A stretch of DNA of 64,000 nucleotides, taken from assembly GCF_000092865.1 (NCBI RefSeq), contig NC_014151.1:496001-560000 (forward strand), given 5' to 3'. Positions 35,421-44,461 of this stretch are shown here, in pieces. The DNA comes from Cellulomonas flavigena DSM 20109. Lineage in GTDB: Bacteria > Actinomycetota > Actinomycetes > Actinomycetales > Cellulomonadaceae. Every line of letters begins with the position of its first letter. Position 1 is the first letter of the stretch. Under the pieces are notes generated by a model. That model had not been told where the DNA came from. It searched no databases and worked only from the letters and a program-made list of their open reading frames with translations. The position numbers and the translations under genes were made by a program.

Positions 35421-36260
35421 CTACTTCACCGCCCCCGCCGTCAGCCCGGCCACGAAGTGCCGCTGCAGCAGCAGGAACCCGATGACCACCGGGATCGAGA
35501 CCACCAGCGACGCGGCCATGATCTCGTTCCAGTAGACGTTGGTCTGCGTCGAGTACTGCCGGATCCCGACGGCCAGGGTGCGGTTGGCCTCGGTGGTCAT
35601 GACGGACGCGAACAGCACCTCGCCCCAGGCCGTCATGAACGCGTAGATGGCCACGGCGATCACCCCGGGCCGGGCGGCGGGCAGCACGACGCGCAGCAGC
35701 GCCCCGACCGGTGAGCAGCCGTCGACGCGCGCGGCCTCGTCGAGCTCCTGCGGGATGTTGTCGAGGTACCCCGACAGCATCCAGATGGAGAACGGCAGCG
35801 AGAACGTCAGGTAGGTGATGACCAGGCCGATCCGGGTGCCGATGAACTGGAAACCCGTGCCCTGCTCGATGTTGACGAAGATGATGAACAGCGGCAGCAG
35901 GAACAGCACCCCGGGGAACATCTGCGTCGACAGCACGGTGGTCGTGAACGCGGACCGCCCGCGGAACCGGTACCGCGACACCGCGTAGGACGCGAAGACC
36001 GCGATCACGAGGCTGGCCGCGGTCGCGGCGCTCGCCACGACCAGGCTGTTCACGAAGTACCGGGCGAGGGGCACGGTCGTCCACATGTCGACGAACGGCT
36101 GGAACGTCAGGCTGCTGGGCCACCACGAGAACGCGCCGCGCACGTCGGACAACGGTTTGAGCGCCGACGTCACCATGACGTACAGCGGCAGGGCCGTGAC
36201 CGTCGCCAGGACGGCGACGACCGCCGCGCGGAAGGTGCGGAACGCCCGGGTCTCATGCAC
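35421..36260 (-). CDS. Carbohydrate ABC transporter permease (MalG type)
   Basis: A 279-residue inner-membrane permease with six helices. The EAA loop that docks the ATPase is PQELDEAARVDGCSPVGALLRVVLPAARPG. LPFSIWMLSGYLDNIP and the C-terminal LLLQRHFVAGLTAGAVK are standard for the CUT1 family. The GTG start overlaps the upstream permease stop by eight bases. It partners the MalF-type permease and the binding lipoprotein immediately upstream. No ATPase gene is in the operon; a shared MsiK-type ATPase elsewhere is expected. Confidence 0.95.
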   Translation of the reverse strand: MHETRAFRTFRAAVVAVLATVTALPLYVMVTSALKPLSDVRGAFSWWPSSLTFQPFVDMWTTVPLARYFVNSLVVASAATAASLVIAVFASYAVSRYRFRGRSAFTTTVLSTQMFPGVLFLLPLFIIFVNIEQGTGFQFIGTRIGLVITYLTFSLPFSIWMLSGYLDNIPQELDEAARVDGCSPVGALLRVVLPAARPGVIAVAIYAFMTAWGEVLFASVMTTEANRTLAVGIRQYSTQTNVYWNEIMAASLVVSIPVVIGFLLLQRHFVAGLTAGAVK

Positions 36261-37233
36261 GGCGCGACCTCCGGTTCAGGGTGATCAGGTACACGCCGGT
36301 CACGAGCAGCAGGAACAGCAGCAGCAGCACGGACATGGCCGCGCCGGCGCCGAAGTTCCACGTGAGGAACGAGGCGTTGTAGATGTGGAAGGAGATGAGG
36401 TCACCCGCCGGTGGCTGCGCGGTGCCGAACAGCACGTACGGGGTGGTGAAGTCGTTGAACACCCACAGGAACATCACGAGCACCAGCACGAGGTTCACGG
36501 GCCGCAGCATCGGCAGCGTGATCGACCACCAGGACCGGAACGCGTGCGCGCCGTCCATGGCCGCGGCCTCGTACACGTCGTCGGGCACCGACTGCAGCCC
36601 GGCCGTCAGCATGAGGAACGCGAAGGGCCACAACCGCCACGTCGCGACCACCACGACCGACGCGAACGCGTTGCCGCCGATCAGCCAGAACGGCCGGTCG
36701 TCCAGCACGCCGAGGTTCTCGACGAGCAGGTGGTTGATGACACCCGTGTCGCGCTGCAGCATGAAGTTCCACGTGACGATGCCCGCGTACACGGGCAGCG
36801 CGTACGGCACGAGGAACAGCGTGCGGAACAGCGAGCGACCGCGGAACGGGCGCTGCAGCGCGACCGCCGCCGCCATGCCCAGCACCCACGCGGTCCCCAC
36901 GACGAGCAGGGTGTACGCGCAGGTGACCGCGAACGACTCGAGCAGCGCACGCCCCACGGCGCCGTCGACGTCCAGCGCGACCTGGTAGTTGCGCAGGCCC
37001 ACCCACGGTGCGGACGTCCAGTCCCGCAGCGTGAAGCGGGTGAGCTGCGTGAAGCTCATCCAGATGCCCGTGAGCATCGGCACCAGGTGGATGAGGAGCT
37101 CGAGCAGCACCGCCGGTGCCAGCAGCGCGTACGGCAGCCACCACCCGCTGCGGCGGGTGCGTCGGGCGGGCGCGGTGCGGGGTGCGCGGGCCGGTGCGGG
37201 CACCGGCGGGGCGGCGGGGGTGGTCGTGGCCAC
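36253..37233 (-). CDS. Carbohydrate ABC transporter permease (MalF type)
   Basis: A 326-residue permease. A Pro/Ala/Arg-rich cytoplasmic N-terminus of 30 residues precedes six helices starting at WWLPYALLAPAVLLELL. The EAA loop is VPDDVYEAAAMDGAHAFRSWWSITLPMLRP. It is the second half of the sugar channel with the MalG-type protein that overlaps its stop. The start GTG is 27 bases after the binding-protein stop, so the three genes form one operon. Confidence 0.95.
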   Translation of the reverse strand: MATTTPAAPPVPAPARAPRTAPARRTRRSGWWLPYALLAPAVLLELLIHLVPMLTGIWMSFTQLTRFTLRDWTSAPWVGLRNYQVALDVDGAVGRALLESFAVTCAYTLLVVGTAWVLGMAAAVALQRPFRGRSLFRTLFLVPYALPVYAGIVTWNFMLQRDTGVINHLLVENLGVLDDRPFWLIGGNAFASVVVVATWRLWPFAFLMLTAGLQSVPDDVYEAAAMDGAHAFRSWWSITLPMLRPVNLVLVLVMFLWVFNDFTTPYVLFGTAQPPAGDLISFHIYNASFLTWNFGAGAAMSVLLLLFLLLVTGVYLITLNRRSRRA

Positions 37234-37259
37234 GGGGCGGTCCTCGTCGCGGCGCCGGG

Positions 37260-38561
37260 TCAGCCGACCGACGCCTGCACCTGGTCCTGCGCGGTCTGCA
37301 TCGCCTCACGCACGTCGTCCGCGGTGACCGTGCCGCCCGTGGCGATGGTCGCGAACATCGCGTTCATCGCCTTGCCGACCGTCGTCTCGAACTGGTCCTC
37401 CGCGGGCACCAGGGGCAGCGGTGCGGAGCGCTCGTTGTAGATCTCCGTGAAGATCGCGGCCAGCTCGGCGTCGTCCGTGAACGCCGCCGTCGCGTCCTTC
37501 AGCACCGGGAGCGACGAGAACGGCCTGCCCAGCGTGGTCTGCACGTCCGCGCTCGTCAGGTGCTCGACGAGCTGCAGCGCCTCGTCGGGGTGCTCGGTGT
37601 TGCCGAAGACCGACACGTTGATGCCCGCGACGTGGCTCGCGACGTCGCTCACGGCGTCCTGCGGTGCCGGGAACGGGACGACGCCGTACGCGTCGGGCGC
37701 CATGCCGTTCGCCTCGATGGTCGCGCCCGCGTTGCTCTGGTTGAGGATCATCGCGGCCTTGCCGTTCGCGAAGTCCGCCGCCGCGAACGACGCGTTGTCG
37801 TACTGCGCGTTCGCGGGGTTCACCGCGCCGGCGTCCTGCATGAGGTCGAGGTAGCGCACGATGCCGTCGACGACGCCGTCGCCCGTGAACGTCGGGTTGC
37901 CGTCGGCGTCGAACAGCTCGGCGCCGTTCTGCGTGGCGTTGATGAACGCGAAGTGGTTGTTCTCCGTGTACGAGCCGGCCGCCAGCGCCATGCCGTACAC
38001 GCCCGCCGCGGGGTCGGTGAGCGCCTGCGCGGCGGCGACCATCTCCTCCCACGTCGTCGGCGGCTGCAGCCCTGCGTCGGCGAACATCGCCGTGTTGTAG
38101 TAGAGCCCGTACGCCAGCCCGTACAGCGGCACCGACGTCGGGTCGGTCCCCGGCGCACCGCCGGTCTCCAGCGCGGTCGCCACGAACTTGTCGGCGCCAC
38201 CGATCGCGTCCATCGCCGCGTCGTCGAGCGGCAGGAACGCGCCCGTGGCCTGCAGGGACACCGCCCACGTGTTGCCGATGTTGACCACGTCGGGCGCCTG
38301 GCCGGACGTGACGGCCGTCTGGATGCGCGTCTGCAGGTCGCTCCAGCCGATGACCTCCAGGTCGACCTCGACGCCCGTGCGCTCCGTGAAGTCCTCCAGG
38401 ACGGGCGTGAGGACCTCCTTGTCGTGGTCGAGGCTCGTGCCCTGGTTGCTGGCCCAGTACGTGAGCGTGACGGGCCCGTCGTCCGCGGCGTCGCCGCCGC
38501 TCGAGCAGGCCGCGAGCAGGAGGACGGGGACGGACGCTGCTGCGAGGTGGCGAAGCTTCAC
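37260..38561 (-). CDS. Extracellular sugar-binding lipoprotein of the ABC importer
   Basis: A 433-residue solute-binding protein of family 1. The signal peptide ends in the lipobox LLAAC (lipidated Cys19). The mature part shows VTLTYWASNQ, SGQAPDVVNIGNTWAV, YGLAYGLYYNTAMFADAGL..PPTTWEEMVAAAQ and the hinge pattern of CUT1 sugar receptors. GTG 38561 has AAGGGAG six bases upstream. The sugar cannot be read; nearby GH120 and AA10 genes make a plant-derived oligosaccharide plausible but unproven. Confidence 0.95.
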   Translation of the reverse strand: MKLRHLAAASVPVLLLAACSSGGDAADDGPVTLTYWASNQGTSLDHDKEVLTPVLEDFTERTGVEVDLEVIGWSDLQTRIQTAVTSGQAPDVVNIGNTWAVSLQATGAFLPLDDAAMDAIGGADKFVATALETGGAPGTDPTSVPLYGLAYGLYYNTAMFADAGLQPPTTWEEMVAAAQALTDPAAGVYGMALAAGSYTENNHFAFINATQNGAELFDADGNPTFTGDGVVDGIVRYLDLMQDAGAVNPANAQYDNASFAAADFANGKAAMILNQSNAGATIEANGMAPDAYGVVPFPAPQDAVSDVASHVAGINVSVFGNTEHPDEALQLVEHLTSADVQTTLGRPFSSLPVLKDATAAFTDDAELAAIFTEIYNERSAPLPLVPAEDQFETTVGKAMNAMFATIATGGTVTADDVREAMQTAQDQVQASVG

Positions 38562-38729
38562 GGGGACTCCCTTGTCGTGGCCGGACGGCCGCGCCGGCAG
38601 GTCCGCGCGTGCGTCACGGAGCCGCCCGGCGAGCCGGTCGCGTCCGAGTCTGTGCAGGCGCCGGCAGGGGTCGTCGGGACTCGGCGGCCCGTGTGGGCCC
38701 GCGGGCCCAGCGGACCGAGGACGCCCCCG

Positions 38730-40595
38730 TCAGCCCCGCAGCAACGCGCGGACGGGACCCGCGTCGACGACGCCGCTGCCCGCCGCACGCTCGTCGACGG
38801 CCGGTGCCAGGGCGTCACGGGCACGGTCGACGACGTCGGGTGCGCCGGCCTCGCGGGCCGCCGTCAGCAGCAGGCCCCAGGCGACCTCCTGCAGCAGGTC
38901 GTGCGGCGGCGCCGGTGCCCCACGCACGGCCCGGCGGGCGCCGTCGACGTCGCCCGCGCGCACCAGCAGGAGCGGCCGGACCCACGGCGCGTACGGGCCC
39001 AGGTCGCCCGCGGCGTCCGGCCCGGGGAGCGTGCCGCCGTCGCGGACCAGCCGCGTCACCCGGGCCAGCGCGACGATCCCGTGCGAGAACCCCGGCATCT
39101 CGTCGGGCGCCGCCGGCTCCGGCCCGTCGGCGAAGGTGTGGCGGAACCACGCGGTGAACGTCGTCGCCAGCGGGCGCTCGGCGGACGCGGCCAGCGCGTC
39201 GACCTCGTCGGCCTCCGCCGCCGCCTCGTCGAGCCGCCCCAGCGCGCACAGCGCCTGCATCCGCACGATGCGCCCGGCGATCCGGAACGTCGTGGACTCC
39301 GCGCACACCGCCGTCGCGACGAGCTCGGCGCCGATCCGCTCGCGGTCCGCCGCCAGCCCCGTGCTCCCGAACCGCTGCATCGCGCGCCCGCTGAGAGCCA
39401 GGCACAGCAGGTGCCGGTCGTCCAGGTCGCGCGCGATCCGTTCGGCCTCGAGCGCCTCGGTCTCGCGCGCCGCCGTGCCGCGGTCCTCGATCGCGATCGT
39501 CGCGAGCAGTCGCCCGCGCGTCACCGGGCTGCCCGTCACCCGCGGCAGCGTCCGGACGGCCGCCGCGACGACCGCCGCCGCGAGCTCGTCGTCGTCCGAC
39601 CGCGTCCACACCCCCGGCGCCTCCAGGCCGCCGACCACCCGCGCCGTCAGCAACGGGTCGCCCAGCCTCTCGGCCGCCGCGATGGACGCGAGCCGCTGCG
39701 CGCGGACCGTCGCGAGGTCACCCGACACGGCCAGGCTCGTGAGGACCGCGCCCGACGCCTCCAGCCGCGCGCGCCCGCCGCGGCGGTCGAGCGCGGACAG
39801 GCTGTCGTCGCGCCACGCGTCGTCGTCGCGACGCTCCAGGACCTGCTGCTCCAGGTCCCGCAGGGCTGGGCCGGGGTCGAGGCCGAGGTCCTCGGCGAGG
39901 GTGCGTCGGGCGCGGCGCAGCACGTCGAGCGCGTCCGCCGGCCGGTGCAAGCGGTGCAGCGCCGTGGCCAGCAGCCGCCAGCCGTCCTCGCGCCACGGGT
40001 GCGCGCCGACGTGCGCGTCGAGCAGCGGGACCACGTCGACCGCGCGGCCCGTCGCCAGCAGCGCATCCGCCAGCTGCTCGGTGACGTCGGCGCGCAGCGT
40101 CACCAGGCGGGTGCGCTCGGGCTGCACCCAGGGGCGGTCGGCGAGCTCCTCGTACGGCTCACCGCGCCACGCGGCGAGGGCGTGGGCGAGCAGACGCACC
40201 GCGGTGTCCGGGGGAGCGGTGCGGGCCTCGGCCGCCAGCCGCGCCACGCGCCACGCGTCGACGGCGTCCGGCGGGACGTCGAGCGCGTAGCCCGGGCCGC
40301 GGGTGACGACGACGCGCGGCGGTGTGCGCGGGGGCCGGTCGGGCTCCAGCGCGCGGCGCAGCTCGGCGACGAACGTGCGCACCGCCCCGACCGCACCCGG
40401 CGGAGGGGTGCCGTCCCACAGGTCGTCGACCAGCGCGTCCGTGCGGACCGTGCGCCCGCCCGCCGCGACGAGCACCGCCAGCACCTCGCGCGAGCGCGGC
40501 CGGGGCAGCGTCAACGCGTCGCCGGCGGCGTGCGCGACGACGGGACCGAGCACCCCGATGCGCACCTCGGTCCGGACCGTCCCTCCTGCCGTCAC
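38730..40595 (-). CDS. SARP/BTAD-type transcriptional regulator
   Basis: A 621-residue regulator. An OmpR-type winged-helix DNA-binding domain comes first (residues 12-105: IGVLGPVVAH, LPRPRSREVLAVLVAAGGRTV, DDLWDGTPPPGAVGAVRTFVAELRRAL). Next is the bacterial transcriptional activation domain, BTAD (110-260: YEELADRPWVQPERTRLVTLRADVTEQLADAL, LHRPADALDVLRRARRTLAEDLGLDPG). A C-terminal TPR-like helical half follows, without an NB-ARC ATPase. The start GTG is six bases behind TAGCGT (leaderless). It sits between a divergent alpha/beta hydrolase (77 bases apart) and the downstream sugar operon; either could be its target. Confidence 0.93.
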   Translation of the reverse strand: MTAGGTVRTEVRIGVLGPVVAHAAGDALTLPRPRSREVLAVLVAAGGRTVRTDALVDDLWDGTPPPGAVGAVRTFVAELRRALEPDRPPRTPPRVVVTRGPGYALDVPPDAVDAWRVARLAAEARTAPPDTAVRLLAHALAAWRGEPYEELADRPWVQPERTRLVTLRADVTEQLADALLATGRAVDVVPLLDAHVGAHPWREDGWRLLATALHRLHRPADALDVLRRARRTLAEDLGLDPGPALRDLEQQVLERRDDDAWRDDSLSALDRRGGRARLEASGAVLTSLAVSGDLATVRAQRLASIAAAERLGDPLLTARVVGGLEAPGVWTRSDDDELAAAVVAAAVRTLPRVTGSPVTRGRLLATIAIEDRGTAARETEALEAERIARDLDDRHLLCLALSGRAMQRFGSTGLAADRERIGAELVATAVCAESTTFRIAGRIVRMQALCALGRLDEAAAEADEVDALAASAERPLATTFTAWFRHTFADGPEPAAPDEMPGFSHGIVALARVTRLVRDGGTLPGPDAAGDLGPYAPWVRPLLLVRAGDVDGARRAVRGAPAPPHDLLQEVAWGLLLTAAREAGAPDVVDRARDALAPAVDERAAGSGVVDAGPVRALLRG

Positions 40596-40601
40596 CTCGG
40601 C

Positions 40602-40607
40602 ACGCTA
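40602..40607 (-). promoter_or_regulatory. Putative -10 box (TAGCGT) of the SARP gene
   Basis: TAGCGT then six bases to GTG 40595 on the minus strand; leaderless pattern. Confidence 0.5.
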
Positions 40608-40672
40608 ACCCGCTGATCCGACACTGATCGGTACCGGGGACGGTGGACGCACCCCACCGAAGGAGCGCACGC

Positions 40673-41551
40673 ATGTCCCTGACCATCCCCGGCCTCCGTT
40701 ACCAGCGCGTCGAGACGGCCCCCGGCGTCCACCTGCACGCGGGTGTCGCAGGCGACGGTCCGCCGGTCGTCCTGCTGCACGGCTTCCCGCAGACGCACGT
40801 CATGTGGCGGCACGTCACCGCCGACCTCGCGCGCGACCACACCGTCGTCTGCCCGGACCTGCGCGGCTACGGCGCCAGCGACAAGCCTGCCGAGGCCGAC
40901 GAGCACACCTACGCCAAGCGGACGATGGCCGCGGACGTCGTCGCGCTCGCCCGTGCGCTCGGGCACGAGCGGTTCGCGCTCGCCGGGCACGACCGCGGCG
41001 CGCTCGTCGCGACGCGCGCCGGCCTCGACCACCCCGACGTGATCACGCACCTGCTGGTCCTCGACGGCCTGCCGACCGTCGAGCTGTGGGACGTGCTGCA
41101 CGGCGTCGACGCGCGCGTCGCGTGGCACCTGTTCCTCATGGCCCAGCCCGCCGGGCTGCCGGAGCGGATGATCGCCGCCGTCGCCGACGAGTTCTTCGGC
41201 GCGTTCCTCGACGCGTGGGCGGTCGACGGCACCGCGATCGACGCCGCGCACCGCGCCGAGTACCTGCGGGCCAGCCGCGAGGCCGTGCCGTCGATCGTCG
41301 CGGACTACCGCGCGACCGCCGGCATCGACGTCGCGCACGACCGCGAGGACCGCGCCGCCGGGCAGCGCCTGACCATGCCGACCACCGTGATCCAGCAGGA
41401 CTGGGGCGGCGCGCTCGGGTACGACGCGGCCGCGCTGTGGGGCACGTGGGCGGACGACCTCGACCACCGCACCACGCGCGCCGGCCACTTCATGGCGGAG
41501 GAGGCACCGGGCGAGGTGGTCGCCGCGCTGCGGGACCTGCTCGCACGGTGA
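40673..41551 (+). CDS. Alpha/beta hydrolase (haloacetate dehalogenase / epoxide hydrolase type)
   Basis: A 292-residue alpha/beta hydrolase. HGFPQTHVMWRHV holds the oxyanion HGxP motif, GHDRGALVATR carries an Asp nucleophile (not Ser), and RAGHFMAEEAP the catalytic His. The Asp nucleophile and FPQT.VMWR context match the fluoroacetate dehalogenase/epoxide hydrolase branch. ATG 40673 has AAGGAG eight bases upstream, so the start 30 bases earlier is rejected. Divergent from the SARP regulator. Substrate unknown. Confidence 0.92.
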   Translation: MSLTIPGLRYQRVETAPGVHLHAGVAGDGPPVVLLHGFPQTHVMWRHVTADLARDHTVVCPDLRGYGASDKPAEADEHTYAKRTMAADVVALARALGHERFALAGHDRGALVATRAGLDHPDVITHLLVLDGLPTVELWDVLHGVDARVAWHLFLMAQPAGLPERMIAAVADEFFGAFLDAWAVDGTAIDAAHRAEYLRASREAVPSIVADYRATAGIDVAHDREDRAAGQRLTMPTTVIQQDWGGALGYDAAALWGTWADDLDHRTTRAGHFMAEEAPGEVVAALRDLLAR

Positions 41552-41557
41552 CGCGCC

Positions 41558-41588
41558 GGCCCGCCCCGTCGCGCGGACGGGGCGGGCC
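41558..41588. terminator. Bidirectional terminator hairpin
   Basis: Perfect 13-base arms (GGCCCGCCCCGTC 41558-41570; 41576-41588) around GCGCG, between the convergent hydrolase and serine hydrolase genes. Confidence 0.8.
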
Positions 41589-41598
41589 CGGTGGTGCG

Positions 41599-42828
41599 TC
41601 AGGAGCGCGGCGCCGCGCACAGCGTCCGGTCGACGAGCTCCGCGACCTCGGTCGTCACCGCGGCGGCGTGCTCCGGTGCCAGCGCACCGAAGATCGTCGT
41701 CGTCGCCACCGTGACCGCCCGACCGTCCGCGGTCACGGCGTTCTCCGTCTGGTAGCCCGGGATGATGCCGCCGTGGCCCCACGCCAGGCCCCCGCAGCTC
41801 AGCTCGCTCGACATGATGCCGAGCCCGTACCGCATGCTCGTGTACGGCTCCGGCATGCCCATGGGCACGGTCGTCGTGAGCGCGGCCTGCTCGGCGGGCG
41901 CCAGCAGCTCGCCGCCGACGAGCGCGGTGAAGAAGCGGTTGAGGTCGCCCGGCGTCGTCACCACGTCGCCCGCCGCCCACGCGAACGCCGGGTCGATCGC
42001 CGTGTGCTCGACCATCGCGGACCCCGCCGGCTCGGCGTGGTACCCCTGCGGGTGCTCGCCGCGGAGGGTCCGCTCACCACGGCCCGGCACGTACGTCCCG
42101 GCCAGGCCCAGCGGCTCGATGATGCGCTCGGTGACGGCCTCCGCGAGCGGGCGCTGCGTGACCTTCTGCACCACCAGGCCGGCGAGCACGTAGTTGGTGT
42201 TGCTGTACGCGAACGTGCCGTGGGGGGTCGTCGGGCGGCTCAGGCCCAGCGTGACGAGCTCGTACGGCTCGACGTACCAGTCCTTGACGCGCAGGAACGT
42301 CGCCTCCGTGACGGCCTCGTCCGTGAACGGCGGACCGTGCGTGAAGTCACCGATGCCGCTGGTGTGCTGCAGCAGGTCCCGCACGGTGATGACCGACGCG
42401 TCGAGCCTGTCGCCCCGCACGACGCCCGGGAGGTACGTCTCGACGGACGCGTCGAGGTCGACCAGCCCCTCGCCGGCGAGCTGCAGGACGACCGTCGCGA
42501 CGAACGTCTTGGAGTTGCTGCCGGCGCGGACCTGCCCGTCGACGGGCACGGGCGCGCCGGTCGCCAGGTCGCCGACGCCCGCGACGAGGTCGCGCTCACG
42601 CCCCGTGCGGTCGGTCACCGCCGCCAGCGCGGCGGGCACGCCGTGCTCGTCGACGAGCCGGTCGAGCGCGCGCTGGACGTCGTCGTGGCGCGGCGGACGC
42701 GGCCCGCGCTCGTGCGCCGCGGGCCGTGCGTGGTCGCCCGCGAGCGCGGCGACCGGCAGCGCGACGACGCTCCCGGAGACGAGAGCTCCGGCGGTGACGA
42801 GCGCGGCGAGGCGGTGGGTGCTGGGCAT
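41599..42828 (-). CDS. Secreted serine hydrolase (class C beta-lactamase / D-Ala-D-Ala carboxypeptidase fold)
   Basis: A 409-residue exported enzyme. The signal peptide is LAALVTAGALVSGSVVALPVAALA. The penicillin-recognising fold shows its three motifs: the nucleophile SxxK in RAGSNSKTFVA, YxN in FAYSNTNYVLAG, and HxG in WGHGGIIPGY. It belongs to the family that includes DD-carboxypeptidase R61, class C beta-lactamases and esterases, so the substrate is uncertain. A GGGGGAA site precedes ATG 42828. Confidence 0.93.
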   Translation of the reverse strand: MPSTHRLAALVTAGALVSGSVVALPVAALAGDHARPAAHERGPRPPRHDDVQRALDRLVDEHGVPAALAAVTDRTGRERDLVAGVGDLATGAPVPVDGQVRAGSNSKTFVATVVLQLAGEGLVDLDASVETYLPGVVRGDRLDASVITVRDLLQHTSGIGDFTHGPPFTDEAVTEATFLRVKDWYVEPYELVTLGLSRPTTPHGTFAYSNTNYVLAGLVVQKVTQRPLAEAVTERIIEPLGLAGTYVPGRGERTLRGEHPQGYHAEPAGSAMVEHTAIDPAFAWAAGDVVTTPGDLNRFFTALVGGELLAPAEQAALTTTVPMGMPEPYTSMRYGLGIMSSELSCGGLAWGHGGIIPGYQTENAVTADGRAVTVATTTIFGALAPEHAAAVTTEVAELVDRTLCAAPRS

Positions 42829-43018
42829 GGGTTCCCCCTGGCGGCCGGTGCCGGACCGGTGTCCGGCGGGTCCCTCCAGCGTCGTCGGGCGGTCCGGTCG
42901 CTCACCATGGCGCTACCCACCGGATCGGGGGTGGGGCTGACCCACGGGTGCCACGACCGGCCGCGTCCCGCGTCGGCCGCGCGGCGGCGGAGGATGGTCA
43001 CGTCTGCCGAGCGCGCCT

Positions 43019-43050
43019 GCAGGAGTGGTCGCATCTGCGACCACTCCTGC
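43019..43050. repeat. 32-base palindrome with AGTGGTC arms
   Basis: GCAGGAGTGGTCGCA-TC-TGCGACCACTCCTGC: perfect 15-base arms around two bases, in the 277-base gap between the serine hydrolase start and the DUF418 stop. A related element with the same AGTGGTC/GACCACT words lies at 45805-45858. Confidence 0.7.
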
Positions 43051-43106
43051 GACGGGCGGGGGCGGGACGGGCGGGGGCGGGCGGGGCGGGACGGGCGGGG
43101 GCGGGT
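43051..43106 (+). repeat. G-rich tract of GGGCGGGGGCGG repeats
   Basis: A 56-base run built from irregular copies of ACGGGCGGGGGCGG, with many G3-G5 runs separated by single C or AC. It can form G-quadruplexes on the plus strand and abuts the DUF418 stop codon at 43106. Confidence 0.8.
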
Positions 43107-44329
43107 CAGCGCGGGTCGCGGGCGTAGGTCCAGCGGCGCAGGAGGGCCTCGAACGGGCCCGTGCGGCCGGCCCGCGAGAGAGCGACCGCGACGGCCACCG
43201 TCACCAGCCACACCCCGACCGCCAGTGCGGCGGCCTGCGCGGTGCCCAGGTGCGCACCCCAGCCCAGGCCCCACGCGCTGAGCAGCGGCGCGAACATCAC
43301 CGACTGCAGCAGGTACGACGTCAGCGAGCGCTGACCCACCGCGACCACGGCGTGCACGGCGGGGCCCCGGCGGCGGTCCGCCCACACCGCGGCCAGCCAG
43401 CCGAACAGGCACACGTACGCGAACCCGCCGGCCAGGCCGGCGACCTCGTGGACGAGCATCGCCGTGCGGCCGGTGTGGAAGCCCGGCTCCCACACCTGCG
43501 CGACGGTCAGCGCGTGCGGCACACCGGCGACGAGCACGACGAGCCCCGTGACCAGTGCGGTGCGGCCCAGGCGGGCGCGGTACCGGGCCGGGTCGGTGAG
43601 CCACCCCGAGCGCGCGAGCAGGATGCCCGCGACGACCTGCGGGACGAACAGCAGGACCACGCCGGCCAGCACACCGGTCGCCGCGGCGTTGACGACGCGC
43701 TCGACGGCCGACGTCAGGTAGTCCGTCGAGAAGTCGCCCTCCCCGCCGAACGCGAACCACCCGTAGGTCACCGGCAGGAACACCGCGAGCATCAGCGCCA
43801 GCGACCCCCAGAACCACCGCAGCAGCGCCGCGCGGCTGCGGTTCACCAGCGCGAGCGCCAGCAGGCCGGTGACTCCGTAGGGCGTGAGGATGTCGAAGGG
43901 GAACAGCAGGAGCGCGTGCACGAGGCCGAGCACGATCAGCCCGACGGAGCGCCGTGCGAGCACCCGCCGCACGCCCCGCTCGTCGCGGCCGCGGGCGGCC
44001 AGGCGCGTGGCCATCGTCGCGATGCCGAACCCGTAGAGGATCGCGAACATCGGCCGCGAGCGGTCGTCGACGAGCAGGGTCGTCAGACCGTCGACGAGCC
44101 GGTCGAGCCCGGAGGCGTCGAGCGGCCGGTCGCCGAGCTCGGAGAGCGCGCGGCCGTGGAGGTAGCCCCACACGTTGGAGAGCGCGATGAAGAGGAGCAG
44201 CGCGCCGCGTGCGAGGTCGGGCGCGAGCGACCGGGCGGGTGCGGCGGTGGGTGCGTGCCGCGGTTCGTCCAGGACGGCGTGGCGTGCTCGAGCGGGGGTG
44301 ACCGTGCTGGTCACGGCGAGATTCGTCAT
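43106..44329 (-). CDS. DUF418 family membrane protein
   Basis: A 407-residue integral membrane protein with about ten helices. The N-terminal ALLLFIALSNVWGYLHGR and the C-terminal DUF418 block (GQRSLTSYLLQSVMFAPLL, RRWTYARDP) identify the family. Related proteins (YeiB-type) are of unknown function and share a fold with acyltransferase-3 membrane enzymes. The ATG at 44329 is set by TAGTGT seven bases upstream; an in-frame extension of 29 residues would cross the promoter. Confidence 0.93.
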   Translation of the reverse strand: MTNLAVTSTVTPARARHAVLDEPRHAPTAAPARSLAPDLARGALLLFIALSNVWGYLHGRALSELGDRPLDASGLDRLVDGLTTLLVDDRSRPMFAILYGFGIATMATRLAARGRDERGVRRVLARRSVGLIVLGLVHALLLFPFDILTPYGVTGLLALALVNRSRAALLRWFWGSLALMLAVFLPVTYGWFAFGGEGDFSTDYLTSAVERVVNAAATGVLAGVVLLFVPQVVAGILLARSGWLTDPARYRARLGRTALVTGLVVLVAGVPHALTVAQVWEPGFHTGRTAMLVHEVAGLAGGFAYVCLFGWLAAVWADRRRGPAVHAVVAVGQRSLTSYLLQSVMFAPLLSAWGLGWGAHLGTAQAAALAVGVWLVTVAVAVALSRAGRTGPFEALLRRWTYARDPR

Positions 44330-44336
44330 GCCGACG

Positions 44337-44342
44337 ACACTA
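44337..44342 (-). promoter_or_regulatory. Putative -10 box (TAGTGT) of the DUF418 gene
   Basis: TAGTGT then seven bases to ATG 44329 on the minus strand; leaderless pattern. Confidence 0.5.
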
Positions 44343-44461
44343 GGGACGACGCCCGGGCCACCACGATGGTGCCGCCCCCCGGACCGACGGTAGGGCCCAC
44401 CCCCGCCCGCCCCCACCCACGCACGCCATGCCGTTCGCCGGAGTCGTTACGCTCGCGCCGT

